Assembly: GCA_001885315.1 (NCBI GenBank) | Contig: MLPZ01000012.1 | Span: 124,001 to 188,000 of the forward strand | DNA length: 64,000 bases | Direction of reading: 5' to 3' | DNA from: Treponema sp. CETP13 | Lineage (GTDB): Bacteria; Spirochaetota; Spirochaetia; Treponematales; Treponemataceae | Part shown: piece by piece, positions 9,429 to 17,955 of the stretch | Layout: every line of letters starts with the position of its first letter | Position numbering within the stretch: the first letter of the stretch is position 1 | Translations under genes and position numbers: made by a program | Notes under the pieces: model-generated | Told to the model about the DNA's origin: nothing | What the model saw: the letters and a program-made list of their open reading frames with translations, nothing else | Database searches by the model: none

Positions 9429-9647
9429 TTATGCGGTAGCTACTGATATATTGTTATGCTCAATTTTTTTTATGTAACCCGTACGAATACAGCTATCAAA
9501 AAGATCTTTGCTGATAAAATCTGTAACTACTTCTTCGTAACCATCACGGTCGCGTACTATGCGGACGACAAAACCATCATCTAATGTTTTTAAAACTGTC
9601 ATAAAGTCATTAGAATTATTGTTTGATTTTAATGCATAACTTTCCAT
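9429..9647 (-). CDS. Small conserved-looking hypothetical protein (72 aa)
   Basis: I do not recognise a family. The gene is supported by a strong GGAGG ribosome-binding site 10 bases before the ATG and by a codon pattern like its neighbours. The product is soluble and acidic-basic mixed, with a compact core (VLKTLDDGFVVRIVRDRDGYEEVVTDFISKDL, shown in parts: VVRIVRDRDG, then VVTDFI) that looks like a small beta-rich domain. Two adjacent palindromes lie in its leader (9661-9675 and 9680-9694), hinting at regulated expression. It is divergent from tatD. Confidence 0.7.
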   Translation of the reverse strand: MESYALKSNNNSNDFMTVLKTLDDGFVVRIVRDRDGYEEVVTDFISKDLFDSCIRTGYIKKIEHNNISVATA

Positions 9648-9660
9648 ATTTTGAGCCTCC

Positions 9661-9694
9661 AGTATTGTTAATACTCTTTAGTAATACTATTACT
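9661..9694. promoter_or_regulatory. Two adjacent palindromes upstream of the 72-aa gene
   Basis: AGTATT-GTT-AATACT (9661-9675) and AGTAATA-C-TATTACT (9680-9694) are both perfect and lie 4 bases apart, between the ribosome-binding site and the upstream region. Their short centres suit protein-binding DNA sites better than RNA hairpins. Confidence 0.4.
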
Positions 9695-9742
9695 AGTTGT
9701 TTTATCGGGGAAATGGAATTGTAACATTAGGTGTTTCTTGTT

Positions 9743-9779
9743 AGATTTGCTTGACGTGGAGCAAATCTATAGATACTGT
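9743..9779 (+). promoter_or_regulatory. tatD promoter with inverted repeat over the -35 box
   Basis: TTGACG (9751-9756), 17 bases, TACTGT (9774-9779), 7 bases, then ATG at 9787: a leaderless-type promoter. A perfect 9-bp inverted repeat AGATTTGCT/AGCAAATCT (9743-9751, 9760-9768) frames the -35 box and could be an operator. Confidence 0.55.
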
Positions 9780-9786
9780 TTAATCT

Positions 9787-10557
9787 ATGGTTTATTGCGA
9801 CGCCCATAATCATATTCAAAATTGCTCTGATTTAATTATACTCGATTCACAAGAGTATAAAGCTTGTTCTTGTGCACTCTCTGTAAAGGAATGGGAGAAA
9901 TTGCATACACAGATAAGTTTAGCTAAAATCTATAAGGGGTTTGGAGTTCATCCGCAAATTGCCCAACAATTAAATAATAGAATCGGTTCTAATTCTCAAA
10001 TTGCAAATTTATTACAATTCGAAGAAAACTTGTTGCAAAATAATGAACTAGATGTTATAGGGGAAATTGGTTTCGATTTATATTCTAAGGATTTAAAAAG
10101 TACTCAAAAACAACAAGAGGAAATTTGGTATGAACAGCTCGAATTTGCACAAAAATACCAAAAAGCTATTGTCGTTCATTGTAGAAAAGCCATGCACTTA
10201 TTATTTAAGGATGTGAAAATTCTTAAAAAAGTTCCTGCTGTTGTTATGCATTCATTTTCAGGTTCTTTAATTGAAGCTCATTCTATTTTGTCAAAAAGAA
10301 TTAATGCCTATTTTTCTTGTGGAAAACAAATTCTAAATAATAATAAGCATGCAATTGAATGTGCTCGTTCTATAGAATTAGAAAGGCTTTTATTAGAAAC
10401 TGACGCTCCATACCAAAGTTTGTATGGTGAAAAATTTACGAGTCTTGATGATATTTTTTATGTATATAAAAAAGCAGCAATGCTAAGAAATATGGATTTA
10501 GATTTATTTAGCAAACAGATATATACTAATTTTACAAAGTGCTTTGAAGTTCTTTAA
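9787..10557 (+). CDS. TatD family metal-dependent hydrolase
   Basis: TatD proteins are TIM-barrel metal-dependent nucleases. This one has 256 residues and the expected metal-ligand motifs in order: DAHNH near residue 5, GEIGFD near 97, VHCRKA near 136, MHSFSGS near 157 and the late ETDAPY near 206. No ribosome-binding site precedes the ATG; a -10 box 7 bases upstream suggests a leaderless transcript. Its 3' end overlaps the convergent Hpt gene by 26 bases. The cellular substrate cannot be read from sequence. Confidence 0.9.
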   Translation: MVYCDAHNHIQNCSDLIILDSQEYKACSCALSVKEWEKLHTQISLAKIYKGFGVHPQIAQQLNNRIGSNSQIANLLQFEENLLQNNELDVIGEIGFDLYSKDLKSTQKQQEEIWYEQLEFAQKYQKAIVVHCRKAMHLLFKDVKILKKVPAVVMHSFSGSLIEAHSILSKRINAYFSCGKQILNNNKHAIECARSIELERLLLETDAPYQSLYGEKFTSLDDIFYVYKKAAMLRNMDLDLFSKQIYTNFTKCFEVL

Positions 10558-10879
10558 GTGCTGTAGAAGTTGCGTCAAAAAGTGTTTGTACTTCTTTTAT
10601 AGCTTCTGATGTGTCACCGTCTTCTCTTCCTGTATACAGGTTCTCAAGATGTTGTGCGGCTTTACCGAGTTTGTTAGCTCCTAAGTTTTTGGCAGCTCCT
10701 TTCATGGCATGAACATATTCAGCACAGGCTTTTTTATCTTCTTTTTTTTCAAGAGTTAAAAGTTCTGAAGATTCAAATTGTTTTTTTTCAAACCAATATG
10801 GAATAAGCATTTTATACAAATCAATGCTATTGTCAAAGCGGGCTATAGCTTCTTCGTAGTCAATTAGATTCTTATACAT
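10532..10879 (-). CDS. Hpt (histidine phosphotransfer) domain protein
   Basis: This 115-residue protein is a stand-alone phosphotransfer domain, the intermediate that moves a phosphoryl group between receiver domains in a multistep phosphorelay. The motif HAMKGAAKNLGA near residue 58, with the phosphorylatable His and following Lys-Gly, is the Hpt signature, and the rest is helical with family length. AAAGGA precedes the ATG. No histidine kinase or response regulator is in the window, so the partners are unknown. It is divergent from lepB and convergent with tatD. Confidence 0.85.
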   Translation of the reverse strand: MYKNLIDYEEAIARFDNSIDLYKMLIPYWFEKKQFESSELLTLEKKEDKKACAEYVHAMKGAAKNLGANKLGKAAQHLENLYTGREDGDTSEAIKEVQTLFDATSTALKELQSTL

Positions 10880-10935
10880 CGTTTTTCCTTTTTTTGGTAT
10901 TTACTACTCTTATTCTAGCTTTAAAATGTGGATTT

Positions 10936-10944
10936 TGCTATACT
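10936..10944 (+). promoter_or_regulatory. Extended -10 promoter of lepB (leaderless type)
   Basis: TGC-TATACT is an extended -10 element ending 6 bases before the lepB ATG (10951). No ribosome-binding site is present, so transcription probably starts at the A of the ATG. Confidence 0.6.
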
Positions 10945-10950
10945 TGATGC

Positions 10951-12756
10951 ATGAATAATAAATTAACTTTAATAACTTACATCTCACTTGTATTTGCCAT
11001 TATTTTTACGTTACTTCAAATACATTTTAGAGCAGACATTTCTATTTTTGCTTTCTTTTTGTCTTTTATTTTTACAGGGGCTCTTGCTTATGTTTCTTTA
11101 GTTCTTGTAAAAAAGAATCTTTCTGTTTCGGGGGTTAAAGCTTTAGCAAAGATGTATGAATATGCTCCTTTTGTATATTTAATTATTTTTATTTTAAGAA
11201 GAGCTGGCAAAGAAGGAACAGCGTATAAATATGATTTAATTACTGTTTTATTATGGGTTGCGATACTTGTTTGTGTGTTTATTATTCGATATCAATTAAA
11301 TGCTAAAAGAGTCTTCGATTTAAATCCCCTTCTTGCAGAGAAGAGGGCAAGTACAACACCTAAAGTTTTACCCCTTGGCTTGCGAATAGTAAAAGAAGTT
11401 ATTGGATGGATAGATGCTCTTGTATGGGCTGTATTTGCTGTTGCACTTATAGAGGTGTTTGTCTTCCAGTTATATGAAATTCCTTCCGAATCAATGGTTC
11501 CAGAATTTTTAGTTAAGGACAGAGTAGCTGTTGTAAAAATTAGTGATGGTCCAAAATTTCCACTTTCACAAGCAGGAATCCCACGTTTTAGAGATTATGA
11601 TAGAGGGGATATTGTTGTATTTAGTAATCCTCATTACAAACAAGATCGAAAGGCTCAGGTTCAAAAGTTTACTTCCCAGTTAGTATATATGTTTACACTT
11701 ATGCAGGTTAATTTAAATGTGGATGAAGAAGGAAATTTAAAAGCAGACCCTCTGGTAAAACGAGTATGTGGAGTTCCTGGTGACCAACTTGTTATGGTTG
11801 ATGGAATCTTATACAACCGAACAAAAGATTCTGATACATTTAGTGTAGTAAAGGATGACGCTCTTTGGGCAGAATGGAATCTTGCTGGTTTGCCTGATTC
11901 AACAAAATCAAAGGTTAATGATATTCGTTTTACACAAACTGAATATCAAGAAATGCTTGATTTCGAAGAAACACGTCGAAATTTAAACATCCAAGAAGCA
12001 GCAACTGAATGTAAAAATCTTGTTGTTCAGTTTGCAAAAATTAAAAAAACAGTTAGTGGTAATGCCAATGGAGCTTTATTAGCTGGTCATGTTGTAGATT
12101 CTCTAAACGTACCAGAATTATATGAAGGTAGTGACTTATATATTTATGATTTTTTTAATAATTTTGATTCAATTACTCGAAAAATGCTTTTTGTAGAAGG
12201 TGGTGATCTATGGTTCTCTGCTTTTATGACAGATTGGATTTCATCTATTGACAATGAAACTTTAATTGGTGGCGACCTATATTCTGATGCAATGTTTCGA
12301 ATGAATTTAATTGCGAAGTTAACTTTTGCTCGGATTGCTCTAAAATATTCAACAGCAATAGCTAATGGCGAAAGTGTTTCTGAATTACAGAAAGACACAG
12401 ATTTTTTAAATGATTTTGAAAAAGCACAAACTGCTGTTATCTATTTGAGCCGAATTAATGATTTACGAAATATGCCTGTATTCCCTGCAAACACAGAAGA
12501 TGGAGAGGCTCAGTATATTCCATCTCATTCATATTTTATGATGGGAGATAATAGATTTAATTCTCTTGATATGCGTCATTCGTATGAATATAAACTTGTT
12601 GCTATTACTAAGGATGATAAATATTCATTGCGATACAATTCCAATATGTCTCCTCAATATGTACCGGATTCTCAAATCTTGGGAACAACTGTTTTACGAA
12701 TATTCCCTTTTAATCGTTTCGGAATTCCTGGATTAACTGCTGAAAAATCACAATAA
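10951..12756 (+). CDS. lepB: Signal peptidase I, unusually long
   Basis: LepB cleaves signal peptides of exported proteins at the outer face of the inner membrane. The catalytic serine is S181 in SESMVPEF, the general base lysine K270 in LVKRVCGVPGD, and GDNRFNSLDMR starts at 532. It has 601 residues, whereas typical enzymes have about 170-330. There are about four membrane segments before the catalytic domain (near 8-24, 32-54, 70-83, 97-113) plus the usual one at 152-170, and a roughly 230-residue insertion between the lysine box and GDNR. A terminator follows at 12784. Spirochaetal enzymes may share the insertion; this was not checked. Confidence 0.92.
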   Translation: MNNKLTLITYISLVFAIIFTLLQIHFRADISIFAFFLSFIFTGALAYVSLVLVKKNLSVSGVKALAKMYEYAPFVYLIIFILRRAGKEGTAYKYDLITVLLWVAILVCVFIIRYQLNAKRVFDLNPLLAEKRASTTPKVLPLGLRIVKEVIGWIDALVWAVFAVALIEVFVFQLYEIPSESMVPEFLVKDRVAVVKISDGPKFPLSQAGIPRFRDYDRGDIVVFSNPHYKQDRKAQVQKFTSQLVYMFTLMQVNLNVDEEGNLKADPLVKRVCGVPGDQLVMVDGILYNRTKDSDTFSVVKDDALWAEWNLAGLPDSTKSKVNDIRFTQTEYQEMLDFEETRRNLNIQEAATECKNLVVQFAKIKKTVSGNANGALLAGHVVDSLNVPELYEGSDLYIYDFFNNFDSITRKMLFVEGGDLWFSAFMTDWISSIDNETLIGGDLYSDAMFRMNLIAKLTFARIALKYSTAIANGESVSELQKDTDFLNDFEKAQTAVIYLSRINDLRNMPVFPANTEDGEAQYIPSHSYFMMGDNRFNSLDMRHSYEYKLVAITKDDKYSLRYNSNMSPQYVPDSQILGTTVLRIFPFNRFGIPGLTAEKSQ

Positions 12757-12783
12757 AAAAGACTTCATACCAGAAAAGTACAC

Positions 12784-12828
12784 CCCCTAAATTTTGACAA
12801 GTAAAGTTAAATCTTAGGGGATTTTTTT
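12784..12828 (+). terminator. Intrinsic terminator after lepB
   Basis: CCCCTAA (12784-12790) pairs with TTAGGGG (12814-12820), extended by ATTT/AAAT with one bulged C, and is followed by a T-run at 12822-12828. Confidence 0.85.
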
Positions 12829-14536
12829 ATTGTGTAAGATTAATCGTTTGTGTAATTTCTTTTGTTGAAATAGCAACCTTTTGGGGATCAGGAATCCAAG
12901 GATACTTTTGTATTAATCTTTCTGCTATTTGAGCCCCTTTGTCTTTTTGTGTTGATTGCTCAAATGCTGCCTTAATATCTGATTCTAATTGTTTATTATC
13001 AATTAATAGTTTTCTTTCTGGTTCTCTATCTATTTTTACAATCTTCCAGTTGTTCCTTTTTAAATATTCCAAATAGAGTGTGTCTTTTTGAAATGTAACT
13101 GTATATTCGTGATTAGCGTTAGAATTAATAAGATAATATGTTGCAACAAAAGTTGCTTTATCCCCAATTTCTGCTATATAACTCGGAAGAGAAGTGTTTA
13201 AGTCTTGGGTTTTTCTTTCTGTTTCAGGTTTTACTTTGGGGATTATTTTAAGATGAGATAACCCATAAATAGCATTATCAGATGGATTTGTAGTATTTAA
13301 CCATTGTTGAGGAGTAAGATAAGGTGTCACGTGTTCATAGGCAACACGCATTTGTTGCGTAACAAATATTGTTGATAGGCTCTCTGAAAAGTTTTTAACG
13401 GCTTTTGTTGTCCCTGTACTTTCTACTTTATCTATATTTATTGTGCTTATTCCTTCATACAAAGTTTCTACTACTTGTGATGCACTCATTCCTTGAGTAG
13501 TTGGTTTTGAAAGATTCCCTTTTATAATTGAATTTGCAATGCTTATAAGAATGAGTATCATCATGATAGAAATAATAATAGCTATTAGATGTTTTCTAAC
13601 AAAGCGTTTTCTTTTTATGGCGTTTTCTTGATATTTTGCAAATTTTTTTACATTTTGTTGTATTTTTGTCTTTTGTTCTTGGCTAAAATTTAGTTTTTTG
13701 TATGTATTTGCAAGATGATGAAGGCTGCCTTGTATAAAAGGTTTTGATTCTCTGTTGCCATTTTTTAAGGTTTTACTACTATTTCTTTCTTTTGAGGTTG
13801 CTCTTCTTCGTATAAAAGCTTGTTGTGAAAGATTTGTGTTTACTATCTGTAATGCAATTTCATTATTTTGAGGAATCTGGAGTATTTTTTCTAAGGGAAT
13901 AAAACGTTGATCATAGTAATCTTCGGCGCGTTTTTCGCTGTTTAATTCTGTGTAGGGGAGTGAACCAGAAAATGTATAGTATACCATACAAGCAAGAGAA
14001 AAACGCCATTCTGATTTTATATTGTTGAGTGCAAGATTTAAATAGCAACCATAATATTTTGAATAATCAGAAGAAGATAACGCACTTAAAGATCTCTTAA
14101 ATAGGGTATCTGGTAAAAATAAAAAACTATTATTATTAGAAACAATAATATTTAGAGGCCCGTTAGCAACTATCGTAATATCATCCTGTAAAAAAGAAGC
14201 TTCAATTGCACTATTAAGTTTTTCAAGTATTTCTACTAGTCTATTAAAATTAAGAGAATCTGTTGGTTTGTTATTAAAAAGGCTTGCTAGTGTCACCCCT
14301 TCGAAAGCTGGTCCTGTAACAATCATCTCTTCATGAGCGTTTTTTTCACTTTGTATAGCTTCTATTTCGGAAAATTGATAAGGAGAGAATTCCCATGTTT
14401 TAACATTGGTTTGTTTTGCAATCCAACCATTCTCATGAAGAGTTTCTGACATATGCGACTGGGCAAAAGAGCGACTACTCATACCTGTATGTATGAGTAG
14501 CTGTTCTTTGTGTATTTCTACTAATTGCGTTTCCAT
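12827..14536 (-). CDS. Membrane protein with degenerate protein-kinase-like domain
   Basis: The N-terminal ~240 residues resemble a protein kinase fold in outline: NGPLNIIVSNNNSFLFLPD (125-143) aligns in position with a catalytic-loop/activation segment, and WRFSLACMVYYTFSGSLPY (177-195) resembles the helix F segment of Ser/Thr kinases. The HRD and DFG motifs are not seen, so it would be a pseudokinase. A basic linker is followed by one membrane segment (317-338) and a ~230-residue outer domain of unknown kind. It lies 24 bases downstream of hflC. AAGGAG sits 15 bases before the ATG, farther than usual. The kinase relation is by eye and needs structure-based searching. Confidence 0.55.
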   Translation of the reverse strand: METQLVEIHKEQLLIHTGMSSRSFAQSHMSETLHENGWIAKQTNVKTWEFSPYQFSEIEAIQSEKNAHEEMIVTGPAFEGVTLASLFNNKPTDSLNFNRLVEILEKLNSAIEASFLQDDITIVANGPLNIIVSNNNSFLFLPDTLFKRSLSALSSSDYSKYYGCYLNLALNNIKSEWRFSLACMVYYTFSGSLPYTELNSEKRAEDYYDQRFIPLEKILQIPQNNEIALQIVNTNLSQQAFIRRRATSKERNSSKTLKNGNRESKPFIQGSLHHLANTYKKLNFSQEQKTKIQQNVKKFAKYQENAIKRKRFVRKHLIAIIISIMMILILISIANSIIKGNLSKPTTQGMSASQVVETLYEGISTINIDKVESTGTTKAVKNFSESLSTIFVTQQMRVAYEHVTPYLTPQQWLNTTNPSDNAIYGLSHLKIIPKVKPETERKTQDLNTSLPSYIAEIGDKATFVATYYLINSNANHEYTVTFQKDTLYLEYLKRNNWKIVKIDREPERKLLIDNKQLESDIKAAFEQSTQKDKGAQIAERLIQKYPWIPDPQKVAISTKEITQTINLTQ

Positions 14537-14560
14537 ACTGGCGCAAGATTCTCCTTGGTA

Positions 14561-15565
14561 TTAACGATTCCCTTCTGGAGAATAAAGATAGTCAAAATAT
14601 TGTGTTCCAGTAGAATAGGTACTGTTAAATTTAGGGAGTGTTTGCTTGTAACTTTCCATACTTTTCCAGAAGGTATAAAATTCTGGATCTTTATTGTATG
14701 CTTCAGCATAGATTGCAGCAGCTTCTGCATCAGCTTTACCTTTAATTTCTTCTGCTTGACGATAAGCATCAGATTGAATTGCCTTTTTATCTTTGTCAAG
14801 TTTTCCTAACCAATCGGCTTTTTTACCTTGACCAAAAGAGCGGTAAGCTTGAGCAACTTGATTCCTGTCTGCAATCATACGATTATAAACACTTTCGGTT
14901 AACTCATCAGAGTATTTTATTTGTCGAGGAAGAATATCTATCAATTCAATACCATATTCATCCATCATCTTTTTAGCCACTTGAACCATCTCTAAAGTTA
15001 ATTCTCGTCGACCTTTTTTTACACTTTCAGATACTGTAGCAGCGTTGATAAGTGAGCTAATCTGAGCTGCAGTTTCATCGCTTTCGTTTCCACTTGCGCC
15101 AGCTAAAGAAAACTCTGTAGATTCTTGTTCGTTTATAATATTTGATGAACGAACAACTTCACTCAGAGGGTTTCCTGTAATAACAGTACGCGAAGCCGAA
15201 TCAATAATATCACTCATTCGATTAAATGCAGCATCCAGAGTTTTAAATGATTGATAAAATTGAGCAGGGTCTTCAATTCTCCATCTACTTGTTGTGTCAA
15301 CAATTATAAACTGGTTTTCTGCCGTTGGGATACGTTGAGCATCTCCATCTAACGAAAGTATAAGTTTTGGATACGTTGTTACTTGGTCGATATACGGTAT
15401 TTTAAAATATAATCCAGCATTAGTTTGTGTCTGAACAATTTGACCAAAACGAGTTACAACGACTTGTGTTCCTTCGTTAATTATGTAAAAAGGTCCCATC
15501 ATAAAAAAAGATATAATGAGTATAATGATTACGGTAATCCATATGTAAAACTTTTTAGTTTTCAT
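14561..15565 (-). CDS. hflC: HflC, SPFH-family membrane protease regulator
   Basis: HflC pairs with HflK in a large periplasmic complex around the FtsH protease. The 334-residue protein has an N-terminal membrane anchor (8-28), the SPFH/band-7 domain with GTQVVVTRFGQIV, and a C-terminal helical region rich in Ala/Glu/Gln. A ~40-residue segment near 140-185 (containing SLAGASGNESDE) looks like an insertion. Its start overlaps the hflK stop as TAATG, so translation is coupled. The pseudokinase-like gene follows. Confidence 0.93.
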   Translation of the reverse strand: MKTKKFYIWITVIIILIISFFMMGPFYIINEGTQVVVTRFGQIVQTQTNAGLYFKIPYIDQVTTYPKLILSLDGDAQRIPTAENQFIIVDTTSRWRIEDPAQFYQSFKTLDAAFNRMSDIIDSASRTVITGNPLSEVVRSSNIINEQESTEFSLAGASGNESDETAAQISSLINAATVSESVKKGRRELTLEMVQVAKKMMDEYGIELIDILPRQIKYSDELTESVYNRMIADRNQVAQAYRSFGQGKKADWLGKLDKDKKAIQSDAYRQAEEIKGKADAEAAAIYAEAYNKDPEFYTFWKSMESYKQTLPKFNSTYSTGTQYFDYLYSPEGNR

Positions 15566-16581
15566 TAGTTTGACCCTCCTGTACTAGAGTTAGAGCCTGC
15601 AGCGGCTCCTGTTGCTGTAGAAGTTGCTGAATCTGTAGAAATATTATTTACAGGTATAATATTTTCAAGTTGTGTATCGATAAGAGTTTGATTATCTTTT
15701 GCAGAATAAACTTCTTGCATTGTTTCAAGATATATTCGTTCTCTAGTGACTTTTGGTGCTTTTATATATTCTTGGTAAACTGCATTGAATCGTGCTACAT
15801 CACCTTTCGCTTCATTTACACGCTCAGTAGCATACCCTTCGGCTTGCTGAATGGTTTGCTCAGCTTCACCTTGAGCAAGCGGAATTTGTGAGTTATATGA
15901 TTCTTTTCCTTCGTTTATATAACGTTCCATATCTTGGCTTGCACGGTTCACATCTTCAAAAGAATCTTGAACTCCTTCTGGAGGTACAATATTTTGTAAT
16001 TTAACAGCAATGATATTTATTCCAAGTCCTAGTGACTCGAAATTTTCATTCATTGTTGCTAATGCTTCTGTTTCTATCTCTGATCGTGCTGAACCCATTA
16101 CATTAAGAATTGCTCTGTCTCCAACAAGAGTATTTATAACTGATTGAGAAATATCTCGAATTGTTTGTGTTCTCTCTTGTACATTAAAAAGCCAAGCAGC
16201 TGGATCGACAATCCTGTATTGGATTATCCACTCGACGTCTATAATATTTAAATCACCCGTGAGCATTGTGCTTTCTTTTTTTACACTTGTTTTAGTTGAG
16301 TTATTGTTATAAGTGGAAAATCCAAATTGTTCAGTTTGAACAACTTTTACTGGTACCATGTAACTTTTATCTATTCCAAATGGAATTTTATAATGAAGTC
16401 CAGATCCCATTGTTGTGTAATATTTGCCAAAACGAGTTATAACAGCCTGTTCTGTTTCGTCGACAGTAAAAAAACTAGTTCCTATACTTAAACCAGCTAT
16501 AATTAGTACCAAAATAAGAATGATAAGAGCTGGTGTTGCTCGAAATTTTTTCTTTTGTTTTGGAGCCATTCCGTCTGCCAT
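15565..16581 (-). CDS. hflK: HflK, SPFH-family membrane protease regulator
   Basis: A 338-residue partner of HflC: basic N-terminus, one membrane segment (16-37), then a band-7 domain beginning ETEQAVITRFGKYY, and a long helix ending in a Ser/Gly/Thr-rich tail (GAAAGSNSSTGGSN). The start is set by GGAGG 8 bases upstream. It is the first gene of the hflK-hflC-pseudokinase operon, in the usual hflKC order. A palindrome TTTCTG-AA-CAGAAA at 16628-16641 lies in the divergent region shared with the DegT aminotransferase gene. Confidence 0.93.
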   Translation of the reverse strand: MADGMAPKQKKKFRATPALIILILVLIIAGLSIGTSFFTVDETEQAVITRFGKYYTTMGSGLHYKIPFGIDKSYMVPVKVVQTEQFGFSTYNNNSTKTSVKKESTMLTGDLNIIDVEWIIQYRIVDPAAWLFNVQERTQTIRDISQSVINTLVGDRAILNVMGSARSEIETEALATMNENFESLGLGINIIAVKLQNIVPPEGVQDSFEDVNRASQDMERYINEGKESYNSQIPLAQGEAEQTIQQAEGYATERVNEAKGDVARFNAVYQEYIKAPKVTRERIYLETMQEVYSAKDNQTLIDTQLENIIPVNNISTDSATSTATGAAAGSNSSTGGSN

Positions 16582-16675
16582 AGTAGCCTCCTGATTAATT
16601 CAATTGTACTTAACTTAAAAGATATAGTTTCTGAACAGAAAAAACAAGGTAAATATGTAATAAAAGTTTTTTCTG

Positions 16676-16684
16676 TGGTACAAT
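16676..16684 (+). promoter_or_regulatory. Extended -10 promoter of the DegT aminotransferase (leaderless type)
   Basis: TGG-TACAAT ends 7 bases before ATG 16692. No Shine-Dalgarno sequence is present. Confidence 0.6.
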
Positions 16685-16691
16685 TGCTTCT

Positions 16692-17936
16692 ATGGATATA
16701 CAATTTTCGCCACCAGATATTCGTCAAGAAGATATTGATGAAGTCGTTGCAACTCTTAAATCTGGATGGATTACCACGGGTCCTAGAACAAAAAAATTTG
16801 AAGAAAATCTTTCAAGTTTTTGTAATACAAAGAAAACTGCTACATTTAGTTCGGCAACAACGGCGCTTGAATCTGTCTTAAGACTTCTTAAAATAGGCAA
16901 AGGAGATGAGGTAATAACATGTGCTTATACGTATACAGCTTCTGCAAGTGTTGTATGTCATGTTGGCGCAAAATTAGTTTTAGCAGATACGATACCTAAT
17001 TCTTTTATAATAGATCCAAAGGATGTTGCAAAAAAAATTAACAAACATACAAAAGCTATAATTCCAGTAGATATTGGTGGACTCCCAGCTGATTATGATG
17101 AACTTTTCTCTGTTGTTGAAGATGCGCGGCGCTTTTTTAAACCAACGTCGACTTTTCAAAAAGAACTTGGACGTATAGCAATTATTGCTGACGCAGCTCA
17201 TTCTCTTGGTTCAATATATAAAGGTAAAAGAAGCGGTTCTATTGCGGACTTTTCTGCTTTTTCGTTTCATGCTGTAAAAAACCTTACCACTGCAGAGGGG
17301 GGAGCTATTACTTGGAACATTAATAACTGGCAAAATAATAATTGCGTAAAAAATTCAAAAACAGCTGAATGTTCATACGATAATGAATCGATCTACAGAA
17401 GTTTTATGTTAGGCTCTTTGCACGGGCAAAGTAAGGATGCTTTTTCTAAATTACAAAAAGGTTCATGGGAATATGATATAATTGAACCTGCATACAAATG
17501 TAATATGACAGACATTCAAGCAGCTCTTGGACTTTCGCAATTAAAAAGATATTCAAAAATTTTACAACGCCGTCATGAAATAATTCGTTATTATAATAAA
17601 GCTTTCTCAGATTTGCCAGTATCCAGTCTTGAGCATTTTTGTGAAAATAAAACCTCGAGTGGTCATCTATATTTATTGCGTCTGCTTGGTAAAAGTGAAA
17701 CTGAGCGAAATCAACTAATTAATGATTTAGCCTCGTTGGGAATAGCAACAAATGTTCACTATAAACCACTCCCTTTATACACTGCGTATAAAAAGATGGG
17801 TTTTTCTATTTTGAATTTTCCGAATTCATATAATCAGTATAAAAATGAGATTACTTTACCCTTAAATACATGCTTAAAAGATGAAGAAGTCGAATATATT
17901 TCACAAAGTGTTATAAAACTAATAAAAAAAATGTAA
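16692..17936 (+). CDS. DegT/DnrJ/EryC1/StrS family PLP aminotransferase
   Basis: Family members transaminate nucleotide-linked keto-sugars for cell-surface glycans. Over 414 residues the protein shows IQFSPPDIRQEDIDEV at the start, the cofactor-binding DAAHSLGS near residue 167, the lysine motif FSFHAVKNLTTAEGG near 188-202 (Schiff-base lysine) and the late NVHYKPLPLY motif near 350. The sugar product is unknown. The gene is leaderless by its promoter. It is convergent with the DEAD-box helicase; a glycosyltransferase follows that gene, which loosely suggests a surface-glycan function. Confidence 0.9.
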   Translation: MDIQFSPPDIRQEDIDEVVATLKSGWITTGPRTKKFEENLSSFCNTKKTATFSSATTALESVLRLLKIGKGDEVITCAYTYTASASVVCHVGAKLVLADTIPNSFIIDPKDVAKKINKHTKAIIPVDIGGLPADYDELFSVVEDARRFFKPTSTFQKELGRIAIIADAAHSLGSIYKGKRSGSIADFSAFSFHAVKNLTTAEGGAITWNINNWQNNNCVKNSKTAECSYDNESIYRSFMLGSLHGQSKDAFSKLQKGSWEYDIIEPAYKCNMTDIQAALGLSQLKRYSKILQRRHEIIRYYNKAFSDLPVSSLEHFCENKTSSGHLYLLRLLGKSETERNQLINDLASLGIATNVHYKPLPLYTAYKKMGFSILNFPNSYNQYKNEITLPLNTCLKDEEVEYISQSVIKLIKKM

Positions 17937-17955
17937 AATCTAATAGAAAAAAATA

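Noticed and set aside
16628-16641. TTTCTG-AA-CAGAAA palindrome in the hflK/DegT gap as a regulator site
   Set aside because: The sequence is AT-rich and short, and no second copy was seen; recorded but not promoted to a feature.
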